A DNA stretch of 64,000 bases from Melastoma dodecandrum. Taxonomy: Eukaryota; Streptophyta; Magnoliopsida; Myrtales; Melastomataceae. The stretch covers positions 124,001-188,000 of the forward strand of contig JARUPY010000551.1 of the NCBI GenBank assembly GCA_029817715.1, read 5' to 3'. Of the stretch, positions 48,019 to 59,862 are shown one piece after another; the stretch's first letter is position 1, and every line of letters begins with the position of its first letter. The notes beneath the pieces were generated by a model. That model was not told the DNA's origin. It did no database searches and saw only the letters and a program-made list of their open reading frames with translations. The position numbers and the translations under genes were made by a program.

Positions 48019-51000
48019 CTTCGATCTGTTACCAGTCCTTTCTCGTGCCAACGGATGTCTATATATTAAACAAGAGAAGATCGATGATCCCTGACTGGCT
48101 AGGATCTCTAGAGGTTTACTTCCTCCTAATAAATACGACGTCCCTAACATCCTTTGGTTTTGTCGGTCAAATGAAGGTGACACCACTCTTATCATTTGTG
48201 CCTGCGTTCTTAACATGTCAAAGAAGACTGTATTCCATAACACGACTACGGAATATAGTTGCGACGCCAGCTGCTCTCACACGTTGTGCTTTTTCTTGGC
48301 TTCCGCACTAGCAGCCATGGGAATCAATTCCACAGTGCCCCCAATAATGGCGACAGATGAATGACAAGAGATCGACAAAGGAGTGTAGGAATTCCAGATA
48401 AAACCAACACTAGCACAAAATCAAACAAAACAAACACCATTCCAAATCGATATAAAGCCTTTCGTATCTCCGAAAAGTCATACAAATTTCTACTGTCAAC
48501 CAATCCTCCCATGTGTACCTCTCTGCCTCTATTTTTAGAACATCTTTTTCCTAATAATTGAGAGTAAATCTGGGTCGATTTCAGTAATCGCGATGTTCCG
48601 ATGAAAAGCCTTGGCAGTGTTTAATCTCTTCGTGTATTTGTCTACACCATACGGGGGTCTTGATCTTTGATGGTCGTGTAATAAACACTCGTGTCTTGAT
48701 CATTTCCAACTGTCGTGAATACTTTTTTTAGTAAAACCCAAAGCCCGTTGCGATGAGAAAGCCTGAACTAGAACAGCATTCGGCCTTGTTCGACCCACAA
48801 GATATCCGAAACTCTATATTACTTTGTGATGTCTCGAGTTGAGTTGAATCCCATGTGTTTCGGTGTATATGAAATCCTAGGAATGTTAAATTTGGAACTT
48901 GGGAAAGGATTCGATTATTTATCTCATTTGTTTCCTATGTCTGTCTTCCCTGTACTTAATCAAACACACAACGCGAACAAACTTTTTTCTTTCTTACTTG
49001 TAGACTCCTCCAGTCCAGGTTGATAAGTTTATGGAAATCGATATTAGTTAAATGACCTTTCCATAGCCATGATGATCAAATATTGGGTGGGGTGATAACT
49101 CATTTAAACAAACTCTTTGATCATGTTTATGTACGCCTCCCTTTGCTTAACCACCACGCGGCCTGGTTTGGACTTTCTGGGAAAAAAAAAGGGCTAGTTG
49201 AATGTGAAATGACACCTCTGCCAACTGCTAATATGATGAATGATGATAATAATTCATGGAATAACTCTCAACCTCCTTCCTACACACAACCCTAAAACAC
49301 CCTATATTTCCCACCACCCCCTCCAATTTGATCATTGTTATTGTCATCGACATCATCATCATCATCACGGTCAATGGGATCGGACCAAGGAAAAACGACA
49401 AACCCGGCGGTTTGATCTTCTCTCTGTAAAGAAAGGACAAAAGTCATTCGATATGACTGGTAAGAAAATAAATGGGTTCCTGTGTTTGTTTGTAGGCTTT
49501 TGTAAGGGACATTGGATCCCCCTCCAACCAACTCTTGTGAACTGATCTGATCTGGGATTTAGCAGAGCGGTGGAAACTGATGTTTATTAAATACTGGAAA
49601 GAGAGAAGGATGCGGATCTATCTCGATGTCGTCGAGACACGTTTTTCCCATGTGGTGAGACCTTACGCAAATCTAGATGCAAAAGCACGGTGCTTACTGG
49701 ACGAGTCGTGTCCGTTGGGGCGGAGTACCTTACACTCTCGGTGATAGATTCTTGCCTATGGCAGTCGAGAGAATTTTTTTTAGTTCGAGGGCCGGATGGT
49801 GTAAGAACTGAATGCTAATGGTGGAAAAGGATGGGGTGATGAGAGGAAGATGATGGCATCGGCAGAATCCCTTGGAGATTGCGGGAATTTGGTTTGGTAG
49901 GATCCATTTTGGAGTGGGACCATGTTTTCCTTTGGACAGGATCCTAAATTCGGACGGTTTATTATCATTAGCATCTTTAAATTATTATTTTATCCGCAAC
50001 ATACTAATAAATAAATAAGGATTTAATAATTTAGATTTATGGTTTAATAAAGTTCATGATTTACAAATTTATTTGTTTTGAGGTTTATGATTTATGATTT
50101 AACATGTTTATAATGGATTTATGTCTTAAAAGATGTATGTCGTAAAAACTAGTAAAATGTTAATTTTTATTCTTGTCGTAAATAAGAAAATTAAAAATAT
50201 AGAAATTAAAAAGAGATAAAACCGAAACAAAGGGAGGTATCTATTTTTCCGCAGAATGGAGAGGACCGGGGGAACAAGAATCGGATCTAAACGAGATATC
50301 TGGCTACTGGTCAGAAGACTATCTCCGGGCATGCTTATTTAATTGAAAGGGCAGAAGAATCAAAAGGGCATGCGAAGGGCAGTCATGATGATTTTGATTT
50401 TTGCACGTGGTGGGGAATGATATGCCTAAGTATAAATTGAATGCATGTAGCAAGAGGTAGGTGCCAAATGCCCAAATTTAATAAAAAATGGACCGTCCTC
50501 TCGTCGTAGATGGGGGAAGACATTCTTTTTATTAGCCTAGGAAACCCTCATCCCGGGCTTTACTTAATATTTTTTAGCTGCCTCCTAATACCATCTGCTC
50601 GGATTTAGCTTTCTGGCTATTGATGTTTTGAGTTTTAGTTGCTTTCTGAACTATAGTTGTGAGAAGTATGGTTATTTACAAATTTCATTTATTAACCAGA
50701 ATCCTACAGCAGGAAGATAATGATTTAGTCTGACGTAGTCATTCAAATTCTTTGTTGTCTTCTATCAATAATTTAATTGAAAGAAACACCCAGCTATCTT
50801 TTGGAAAGAAAGAAGTTTAATGTAAGATGTTGTCTGCTATGCTGTTACACGATTATTTCTTAAAAATAGAATGAATGTCGCCATTTTTCAGATACTATAC
50901 AATCTAGAACACCATGCCCAATCATCAAAAAATTTAAGGAAACAATCGAAAATAAGTGCCAAACAAAATGAGTTGTATCAAAATTGTAATGCATCAAAAC

Positions 51001-52412
51001 TTTTATTTATATCACCTTAAGATAATTCTCTAACTCGACCTACCGCAAACTAAGACGGTTAGAAGTTTTTCTAAGTGTTCCGCGGTTTAAGATCTCAAGA
51101 CTCCTTTATGTGTCGATGAAGTCGTTCCCAACTACGACATACTTCTCACAAGATAGTGTGGTAGTTGAGACGTATTACATAAATTAATTACATATGCATA
51201 TCGGTTCCAGATCTTACCTATGGTCACACCTAAAATTCATCCATATGATAAATGGAAATGGGCAATCTTAGCAGGGGAGAAGCCGCTGAGAGAGAAAAAG
51301 GGGGACAAGAAGGCCAGATTCGCGGCAATCTCGATTTTTTTTTTTTTTTTTTTGTCTTCTTTTGGTTTCGTATCTTTAGCACCTGCTGTTTTTGCTGTAT
51401 CCCTGATCATCATACATCAGTTCGTACAAATCTCATCTTGTATATGAAGTTAAAAGCCACGTCCTCCTCCTCCTCTCGATGATCCAAAGTAGCAAGAGAA
51501 GTCCATAAACCGTGGTTAAGGGAAATTAAGACAACCAACCCCACATTCCGACCATTCCTCATGGGGGGGCATAACTTAGCTTAAGGTTTTTTTATTGGTC
51601 CCCTAATTCTTATCATTGACCAAGGTACGTATTGTACTACCATACTAACTCAGATTGTTCATTCTCTAATTCTGAATTTTACATGTTTTTTTAAAAGTAA
51701 AACAATTCGTTTTAATTAAATTATTTTCAAATTTACAAAAAGAGATTTTAAAACTGTTGGGGGAGAGAAGTGGAGAGCACAGCAGCCGCGCGTTCTTCTC
51801 GCAAAACAAGACGACGCTCTCGCATCGAGGACGAAAAGGGAGTGGGGGGGGGGGGGGGCTTTTACAAATTTTCAAATTCATTTTGTTTTTGTTTTTACAG
51901 CTTCCTGCTCGACATTTTTATAGGGTTACTGACGTGTTTCTTTCTTCGTTATAATAGTAATCCATTAATATATTGTATCCTTTTTTTGAATTATTTCAAA
52001 TTAAAACAACAAAGAAAAGGAGGAAGTAGGAGGCCTAGTCCCTCCTCCCTTAGACACAGACACCCCTCACTTTCTAACTTTGGCGTGTTGTTTCGATCAC
52101 ATAGATCAAGTGCTGCTTTTTATTTTAAATGTCGGGAGATTCTTTTAGTACTAGTTGTAATTCTTCTTCTTCTTCCTCTTCTTCACTGGGTTGGGTTGGC
52201 AGAACGACGGTTGGCGACCCCCCCCCCCCTCCGCTCTGCTCCGATCAGCTAAATAAAACTCATTCCCCCCCCCCACCCCCCAACCCCACCCTCTTCCTTC
52301 CTCGTCATTCTCTTTAACTGTGCCGTGCTGAGATCTGGACTGTCCCTCCCTCTCCCAGCTTTTCCTTTTGTTGTTCGGTTTCGGATTTTGGTGGACCGAC
52401 GAGGCGTTGAGT
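48019..52412. other. 4.4-kb intergenic region without a supported gene
   Basis: AT-rich, with stops in every frame. It includes a stretch of repeated TTTATGATTTA-like words (50030-50110), a T-run at 51337-51352, a G-run at 51843-51857 and C-runs at 52219 and 52265. The last 700 bases are pyrimidine-rich and probably include the promoter and 5' UTR of the next gene. No RNA gene or transposase recognised. Confidence 0.5.
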
Positions 52413-55400
52413 ATGGAGCCTCCGCGACAACATAGGTCCAAGATTTGCATCGCCTCCCGCCCTTCCTCCTCCTCACCCGCCGGTGGTTCCCTCCTTTCCT
52501 TTCCTCCTCTTTTTGTTCGTTGCTTTCTTGTTTTCTTCCCCCCCGAGGATTTTGTTTCCTTGGTCTCGGTGCGGGTTAGGCATTTTTGCTTTTGGTGGTC
52601 GAGGAATCCTAATGTCCGTAACTCGTAATTCCAGTGTTTCAGAGCGTTTTCGTGTAGAATTCGAGTAGCCTTTCGTCCCGTTGTTTATCGTCGGTATCTT
52701 CGTCGCTTGGATTGAAGCTCGGGGAATGAAACATCTGTGAGGAGTGACGTCTCTGTGTTGACGATCCTTTCCCGTTGTTCATTCTGTTTCTTCTTTTTTG
52801 ATTTCAGCGGTTAGGTTAGGTTGATGATTAGGATATTTAGGTATGACAGAAGCTTCCTTGCCTTGTGTGTTTCTTGTGTGTGTTGTTACTTTTCTCTCGT
52901 GCTGTAGCCATGATTAAGCTTTGTTCGCCTTTACATAACTTTTAACTTTGTTCCCAGCCTAATGATGAGGAATAATTGCCCTACTCCCACCAATTACTGC
53001 GCTTGTATCGCTCGCTTCTTCCTTCTCCCCAAACACTTGTCTAGTGATTCCCTCATAACACGCCCTGGTTTTCCTTGCTGTTAGTGAAGAAGAGCTATTG
53101 ACAATCCCGGCGTGTTTTGGTTCATGTTTTTTTGCGATCATCTCTAGGAAATTAGTGTTTTGTGGAGTGGATTTCGAGCGAATTCCGATTCAGTATCCTT
53201 ATATTTTGTAGAATCTATTGGAAAGGTGATGTTTAGTCTGACGTAGTAATTTCTTGCTCCTCCAGGTAACAGACGGAAGCAGGGACAGGGCAACTTGGGA
53301 AATCTTTCCCCCGAGTCTAGTTCCTGTAGCAGCTGTGCCAACGAAGAAGATTTGGTGAGCATCCTTTGCTTGTTCGAGGACTATAATCCTGGGATTCTAA
53401 TTTCCGGGAATGACTGGAATTTTGTTTGGCTTCTGCAGCTCACACTCGATTTAGGACGGAGTTCTTCCAAACAAACTTCTGCGCCGAACGGGACACCCAT
53501 GAAGAAATTGTTGGCAAAGGAGATGTTACAGGAAGCCAAAGTTAAAAGACAGTCGCCTGGTGTGGTTGCGAAATTGATGGGTCTCGATGGGATTCCATCT
53601 CATTCTCAGCATACTTCCAGTAGTTTTCAAATGAGGCAAGTGGAAGATCATCGCTTGAGGAGAAAGGTTGAGAAAGCCCAGAGAACTGGCAACATTTCCA
53701 GTCGGGGTTCGTCTAGAAGAAGCTCGAGGGACGAACAAGAATTTAAGGATGTCTTCGAAGTTACTGAATGTATGAAGCCAAGGAGTTGTGATCATTTCCC
53801 GTTGAGATTGGTGGAACACAAGGTGGATGAAACTGAAATTGCATTCATCAGACGGAAATTTTTGGATGCCAAACGGCTTTCAACGGATGACAGGCTTCAG
53901 GATTCAAAGGAGTTTGAAGATACACTGGAGGTGCTTGACTCTAACAAAGATCTGCTGCTGAAGTTCTTGCAGCAACCTGATCCCTTGTTCACAAAACACA
54001 TACACGAATTGCAGGGAACTACTTTGGACTCCCACTGGAGCAGCAACGTCCCTGCAAGAAAAGCCTCAAGTGATCGAGATTATGAGACACGGAGTCCCAG
54101 CTCGAAATCATTGAGAGACAATGGTCCTCGAAAACAAGGAAAATCTGCTAAGAATTTCCCGAAATGCAGTCCTTCTGGTGCTCCGAAACCAGAAGGCCTA
54201 ACTGGGCCCTATACATTGCCAACAAGGATAGTTGTCCTGAAACCACTCATGGGAATGGGACAAGATACCCTGGAAGCAAACTTCTCTCCTTCCAGGCAAT
54301 CTTTACTCTCGGAATTTGATGTTCCTCTTGAATTTGTCAGCCTTAAGAATTCAGAGAATAAGTTAGCAGAGCGGAAGAGGAATTCTGATCAAACGAAGAA
54401 ACCTAGAGCTATTGCAAGAGAAATTATCCGGAAAGCAAGAAGCACAAATTCCAGTATTGGATCAGTAAGTATGGCATCATCAAGACACACGGTTTGTGCT
54501 GAGGATGAAAGCTCGTCAACCATGTCTCTCGATGAGTTTGCCTATGAATCGGACAGAACGTCTGCATCAACAAATTCTCCTAACAGGAATAAGAAGTATG
54601 GGAGTATGCCTTCTGTCGAGTCATCTGTTTGCAAGGAGGCTAAGAGGAGGCTCTCGGAGAGATGGAAATTGGCTCATAGATCTCGTGAAAAAGGAGAAGC
54701 TAGTAAGGGTAGCACTCTGGCTGAAATGCTTGCTATTCCTGATAGGATTGTAAGATATCCAGATCTGCATAAGGTTGTCCGACAAGGATTGAATAGTGGT
54801 TCTGCTATTTCTGTGGAACCTTTGGGTATCAGCAGCAGAGACGGGTGGAAGGGTGTAGACTTAGCAAAATTATCGAGGTCAAGATCTCTTCCTGCTTCTT
54901 CTTCGCAAAGATCTGCTACATCAAGATACCCTAGAATTAGTAGGAGTCGTCACGCTTCTTGTGATTTCATGGAGACTATGCCGAGGGAGACAAGGTGGGA
55001 GAAGCATAGGCCGACTAAAGGCAATAACAACATGGCATACAGCTTGGCTGCTGGAGGGTCAAAATACCCCTGCAGTGAACGACAATCTCCTGGCTACAGA
55101 AGTGGTTATAGTAGCGATGCTTCAGCAGAAGTTGAATCAATTCATGGTCAAGTTACAGTTGGACTGAAGGAGATTGATCAACCAACACAAAGTCCTGTAG
55201 AGGACAAGGTCGTGGCGAAGCTTTCACCTTCTACAGGCTCTGAAGTTCCTTTCCTGCAACAGGATTCCTCCATCTGCTGTATCCATGAATTACCGTCCCA
55301 GGTTTGCCCGATCTTTGGCTTTAGACTTCCTAAGCAATGTGATTTTCCTATTTATTTCATTCCAGACACAATAAAGTGGGCAAAACAATATTACACTGCT

Positions 55401-57109
55401 TTGGTAGGAGGATTTCTGTTGGCTCTTTTTATATACTGACATATAATGAGTGAAAACGACTTGTGCTAACTGTTACGGAAAGCTGTTTCTGAGCTATCTT
55501 TTGTTGGCTATAGTGAGAATGTTATGTCAGCCATAAGGACCACAAATTCTTCGAAGTCTCTTTTCAACTTTGGTCATATTTCTGCCATCAGTAGGTGATA
55601 GTTTGGGGTCTTTTGGAGTTATTAGCCTCATTTTGATGTGGCTGTCTATTAGATGCCAGAACACATGCTTATTTGAAGTAGAGGTTATTGTGTCTTGGTA
55701 ATTATGATTGTACTGGTTTGCTAGTAGTGCGCATTGACAATTTGATAGACAATGGTTTTTCTTATTTTACCTTAAAATGACACTCCTTTTTTTCCAGGGT
55801 TGAAATTATCTTGATTGAAGATTGTCTGATGTAGCTTTAAATTATTAGTTAGAGGTATCAATGACACCTTCTTGTCATGCAGGAGCAGCCCTGTTTGGCC
55901 CCTGAAAATAGCCCGGTTGCCGCTCATCATTCTAATCCGCAACCTGACTCTTCGAGTTCCAAAGAGGTCGATCAACCAAGTCCTGTTTCAGTTTTAGAGG
56001 CTCCTTTCTCAGATGACATCTCATCTGGTTCTGAATGCTTTGAGAGTCTCAGTGCAGATCTTCAAGGTAGTAAACAGAAAGCTTTTTATTTCTTGAAAGT
56101 AGTTATTAATTTATGCTTGCTCTCCTGGATGACGAAGTCTGCATTGTTTGCATGTATGTGCTGGATGCATCTCATATTCATCTCAGAAGAAAGGGCATAT
56201 TGATGGTGTCATTTCAGTTTTGCTTGATACTTCTGTGATTTTTCCATTTACTAGACAACAGGAAAAAGAACTGTTTTCATGCTTTTCATAGTTCTTCTCT
56301 CTACAGACTACAAATTGAGGTCGGCTCTCAAGGCCCTTCTGTTGGTCCTGTATCATTCTGTCTGATTCTATCTGTAAATGATTGGTAGCAATGCCTTTTT
56401 AGTGTTCTTTTCAAGTTACTGAAATCTTTTTTCTTGATAGTGTTGAAGCTGTCGTATATTTATGGGGTTTTTATTTTCTGTTCGATTCTTCTCAGGACTT
56501 CGGCTGCAACTCGAGCTGCTCAAACTTGAATCCCGAGCTTATGAAGAGGGATCCACGATCATCACTGGCGATGATGGTGCTGTTGAAGAACCGATCTGCT
56601 CCCTTGAAGGAATGGAATTTCACGAATCAGCAGAAAACTGGGAGTTCTACTATGTAACGGACTTCCTCATTGCCTGCGGTTACATGGAAGATGAACCTGC
56701 CGACATTTTCATCACGAAGTGGCACTTGCCAGAATGTCCTACAGATCCATCAGTTTTCGAAGAACTGGAGAAAATATATGACCATGTTGTGTCCTCCATG
56801 GAAAGAAAGCTGCTCTTTGACCTGATCAATTCAGGCGTCCAGGAAATATACCAGCCTCTCATGGATCCTCACCCTTGGGTGAGGCCTCCCACCTCAACGA
56901 TCCATCCCAGTCGGAGGAAAGATCCTTTGCCGGACATTCTGATGAGGCTCGTGACGTGCTGCGACAGAAAGGCTGGCAAGGATGCTCTGGATAAGGCTCT
57001 AGTAAACGACACAAAGTGGTTGAATGTAGGGGATGACATTGACCTAATCGGTAAGGATCTTGCTGGCCTTCTGGAGTCCGCCTTAGTAGATGAATTACTA
57101 GAAATGTAA
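52413..57109 (+). CDS. TRM / LONGIFOLIA-type protein (VAKLMGLD motif and DUF4378)
   Basis: Proteins of the TON1-recruiting-motif superfamily bind TON1/PP2A complexes and act on cortical microtubules and cell shape. Exons: 52413-52482, 53266-53354, 53439-55301, 55883-56066, 56496-57109. They join in phase to 939 aa. Seen: the VVAKLMGLD motif at about 95-103; an EEQ/DEQEFKDVFEV block; MAFI-like IAFIRRKFLDAKRLSTDD; the conserved LSRSRSLPASS; and a C-terminal DUF4378-type domain from about 785 (YYVTDFLIACGYM ... LIGKDLAGLLESALVDELL). The large third exon is Ser/Arg/Lys-rich and largely disordered. Exon 1 (MEPPRQHRSK) and its donor G|GTGGTT are the least certain parts, chosen because relatives begin with a similar basic MEK-type leader. 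Intron 2 (84 nt) is open and in frame. Confidence 0.85.
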
Positions 57110-57369
57110 TATAGAAACTAGTTGATGTTACATGTTATAGCACGTAGGCAGTGGTTGGCATTAGGACGCCATTGTCGGCACATATAGCCGATGTAACAAA
57201 TACTGCCCCCGCCGTTTATGATGTAATAAGATAGAATTTCACGTTCCCTGAGTAACATATGCGGTATCTAATTAGTACTCGGAGCAATATTATATCGAAG
57301 CAGGCAGCAGTTCATTCCATAGCAATCTTCATATGTTACAAGGTAAAGTGGTCGGCGATGATTGTGATT

Positions 57370-58283
57370 TTAGGAGGGAAGAGGAGGAACCGGCCAGAAC
57401 TGGGCATTCTTTACCTTCGAGATGCTCGCCAGGACACTCAATGGTGTCACGTCCCCGACGACCGTCACCTTCTTTGCCGCAAAGTCGATGTTGAAGGAAG
57501 TCACCCCTGCCGTGCAAGAAATCCCCTGAGATCAATTTTGTTTTTGCTGCAGCAAAACGCGCATGAAGAAAGACACACAAGAAACTACCTTCCATCTTCG
57601 ACAGATGCTTCCGTACTTTCCTCGCACAGCCTCTGCAGTGTAGTGACACCCTCAGAACAACCACCTGCGAAAACTCAGGGAACTCGGCGTCATCTTAAGC
57701 GGTCAATGGGTACGTGAAGCTGTCCACAGAGACTGAAAGTACTGTTAGCTTGTAATGAAGCAAGAGAGAGAACCTGGTCTGAACCGGCCTTGGAAGGGAA
57801 TGCCATGGATTTCGAACCGCCCAACTTTTTCTGCTCCCAATCTTCATTCGACAACTTCACATCGGTTCGGTCTGGTGAGACGGGAGTGAAAACCGAACTA
57901 TCGTCATCTAACAGCACGACGTCGCCCAGCAGATGCCTGGTGGAAACCGTAGGAGGCATGCCACTGAGGGCGAATTCCCCACCAGAGCCCTTAGGTTCCT
58001 TAGAGAACGCACTCCCCTTTTGCTTCAACCACGATCTTGCCACGTAGCAGCTTTTCTGCACCTTCCTCTCCTCTTCATCTCCGAGGTCCGGCCTTGAGAC
58101 GCCTTTACACTTATCCTTACCTTTCTGAAGGCTGTGACGTCTTCTCAGATGGGAAACATCCGGGGAGGATACGCGGGAAGGTGCCGGGGTGAGTATCCTT
58201 CTGGAATCAGTGATGATGGGGTTGTGTCGGTCAATGGCTCGGCCTCCCAGGGGAGGGATGGACGAGGAAGCACCAGGTTCCAT
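57370..58283 (-). CDS. NaKR-type heavy-metal-associated (HMA) domain protein
   Basis: Related to SODIUM POTASSIUM ROOT DEFECTIVE 1-3, phloem-expressed metal-binding proteins involved in ion balance and, for NaKR1, in FT transport. Exons 58283-57774, 57664-57589 and 57506-57370 join to 240 aa. The N-terminal part has the family signature GGRAIDRHNPIITDSRR. The HMA domain occupies about 171-240: LHCRGCARKVRKHLSKMEG with the CxxC pair at about 180 and 183, then VTSFNIDFAAKKVTVVGD and ISKVKNAQFWPVP. The CxxC metal ligands are intact. I use the first ATG in the frame (MEPGASSS). The frame is open upstream to a stop at 58431-58433 without another ATG, whereas relatives have about 20 extra N-terminal residues. 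Tail-to-tail with the TRM gene, 260 bp apart. Confidence 0.87.
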
Positions 58284-59160
58284 GAGTTGCCAGAGGGGAA
58301 TGACGGGGAAAAAGCAGAGGAAGAGGGGGGAAACACACGAACTCTTGCACAACCGAAGTAAGTGAAGGGAAGATGAAGAAGTCGGAACATATTCTTTAGG
58401 TATCAGATTCTTCAGTCTTGCAATAAAATCTTAATCACTTTTCCTGTCTTCCTTTCTGACAATGGTGAATCACTACTCCGCCCTCCCCTTTTGCTCATCA
58501 TCTTCTTCTTGAAGAGTTTGAAATGTTAAAAGCAGGCATGAGTGTTTTAGAATTAGAATCTTTGGGAGTCTTATGGCCACAAGTCGAAAAGACAAATGAG
58601 GCTAGACTTGTATAACCCAAGCGGATTACTCTCTTTACAGTTGATTAGGAACCTCGTCAAATTTATATACTTAACTTACTATTTGAATCGATCCGATATT
58701 TACTAATAAATGTTTTAGGTGGAGTCCATCGCGCTAATTTGGTGTTTGTCCGTTTGGACATTAAGCCGGGGCTGGTCATTATTATTAATTTGTCTAATTT
58801 GGTATCATTGTTGGCAATAGCCCAAACACTGGGAGACAGATAAAAAGCCATCCCCATCCCCATCCATCTGTAACTTCAAAGACGCTGCGGACTTTACTTT
58901 GTTTACTTCTTTGTATTCACAGAGCTAACGAGGAAGAAAAAAAGAGGGGGCGCCGTCGTTGTTTAATCCGTTATTTCATTCCTGTTTCCAAGTAAATGGT
59001 GGTGACCATGGAAAGGAACCACCCCGTCCCCGTCGAAATAACAATGATCCATGAAAACCCCTTAAACGCATATTCACAGACACTCGCGCTTCCAGGGATG
59101 TGGCCGCGGGTGGGTGGCTGTGGTTCGAAACCCCGACTAGGAAGAACGGAATCGATGCGC
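58284..59160. other. Intergenic, promoter side of the NaKR-type gene
   Basis: Pyrimidine- and AT-rich sequence with no open gene. It should contain the NaKR-type promoter and the 3' UTR of the next minus-strand gene. Confidence 0.5.
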
Positions 59161-59862
59161 TCATGGGAGCAGCTTCTCGGCCTCCGCATCCTCCTCGACG
59201 GGGCTGAAGTAGTCGCTCCTACTCACGGCCTCGGGCCTTAAACAGTAGAACATCACCCCGTAATAGACCAGGCTTGTGATTCCCTCCGCGTAGCTGCTCA
59301 CGTTCCCCAGAGGAGACGACAGCACCCTCGTCGTGTAATAGAGGAGGAGCCCCCCTGTGTACCACTGCAGGAATATGCTCACCCTGTCCACTGCCCTCCT
59401 CACCACCAGCTTCTTCGCGCCCTTAAGCTCCTCTCCGAGCTGCGAAATGTGCCACAGGATGCAGCCCAGGACCGAGAACCCTCCCACCACGTTGACCGCC
59501 ATGGATGCCATGATAAGCGAGCTCGTTGCCTCCATCTCCCCAAGCGCAACATTGACCAGGATCTGAGCCGCGATGACCGCCGTCACGGCCTTCTTGGATA
59601 GGTTCCGACGCAGCGGGACGAGAAAGACCCGTGTTGTCTCAACCAGGAGGACGGCGAGGGCGAGAAGTAGCAGGATGCGGACGCACTGAATGATGGGATC
59701 GTCGAGGGGGTGGAAGGGGGAGGTGAGGGAAGTGAGGGACTTGACGAGGAGGACACGGGACATGAGGGGGTGGATGGGATGGGAGTCGTCAGAGCGTCGG
59801 ACGAGGAAGAGCCAGAAACCAAGGAAGAAGGAGTAGGCCACGGCGATCGGGAGCTGGGCCAT
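59161..59862 (-). CDS. Seven-transmembrane core of CAND type without extracellular domain
   Basis: Single-exon frame of 233 aa from ATG (MAQLPIAVAYSFFLGFWLFL). Seven hydrophobic segments can be placed in the order seen in the full-length neighbour at 62365-63726. Shared points include the TM4 pattern AAQILVNV / AAQIIANV and the last span ending FYCLRPEA / LYLFRPEA, followed by an acidic tail. The large N-terminal domain of the neighbour (about 190 residues) is absent: the frame upstream is open only to a stop at 59956-59958 and has no ATG. It may be a divergent truncated paralogue or a distinct small membrane protein. Function unknown. Confidence 0.65.
   Translation of the reverse strand: MAQLPIAVAYSFFLGFWLFLVRRSDDSHPIHPLMSRVLLVKSLTSLTSPFHPLDDPIIQCVRILLLLALAVLLVETTRVFLVPLRRNLSKKAVTAVIAAQILVNVALGEMEATSSLIMASMAVNVVGGFSVLGCILWHISQLGEELKGAKKLVVRRAVDRVSIFLQWYTGGLLLYYTTRVLSSPLGNVSSYAEGITSLVYYGVMFYCLRPEAVSRSDYFSPVEEDAEAEKLLP

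Noticed and set aside
52151..52476. Two overlapping minus-strand frames opposite the TRM 5' region
   Set aside because: Glycine/arginine-rich readings of pyrimidine-rich 5' UTR DNA; they are shadows.
53295..53438. Start of the TRM protein within exon 2
   Set aside because: There is no ATG at that place (codon TTG); the frame extends back to a splice acceptor at 53265.
58284..58352. N-terminal extension of the NaKR-type frame to 58352
   Set aside because: The codon there is TTG, and no ATG exists upstream before the stop.
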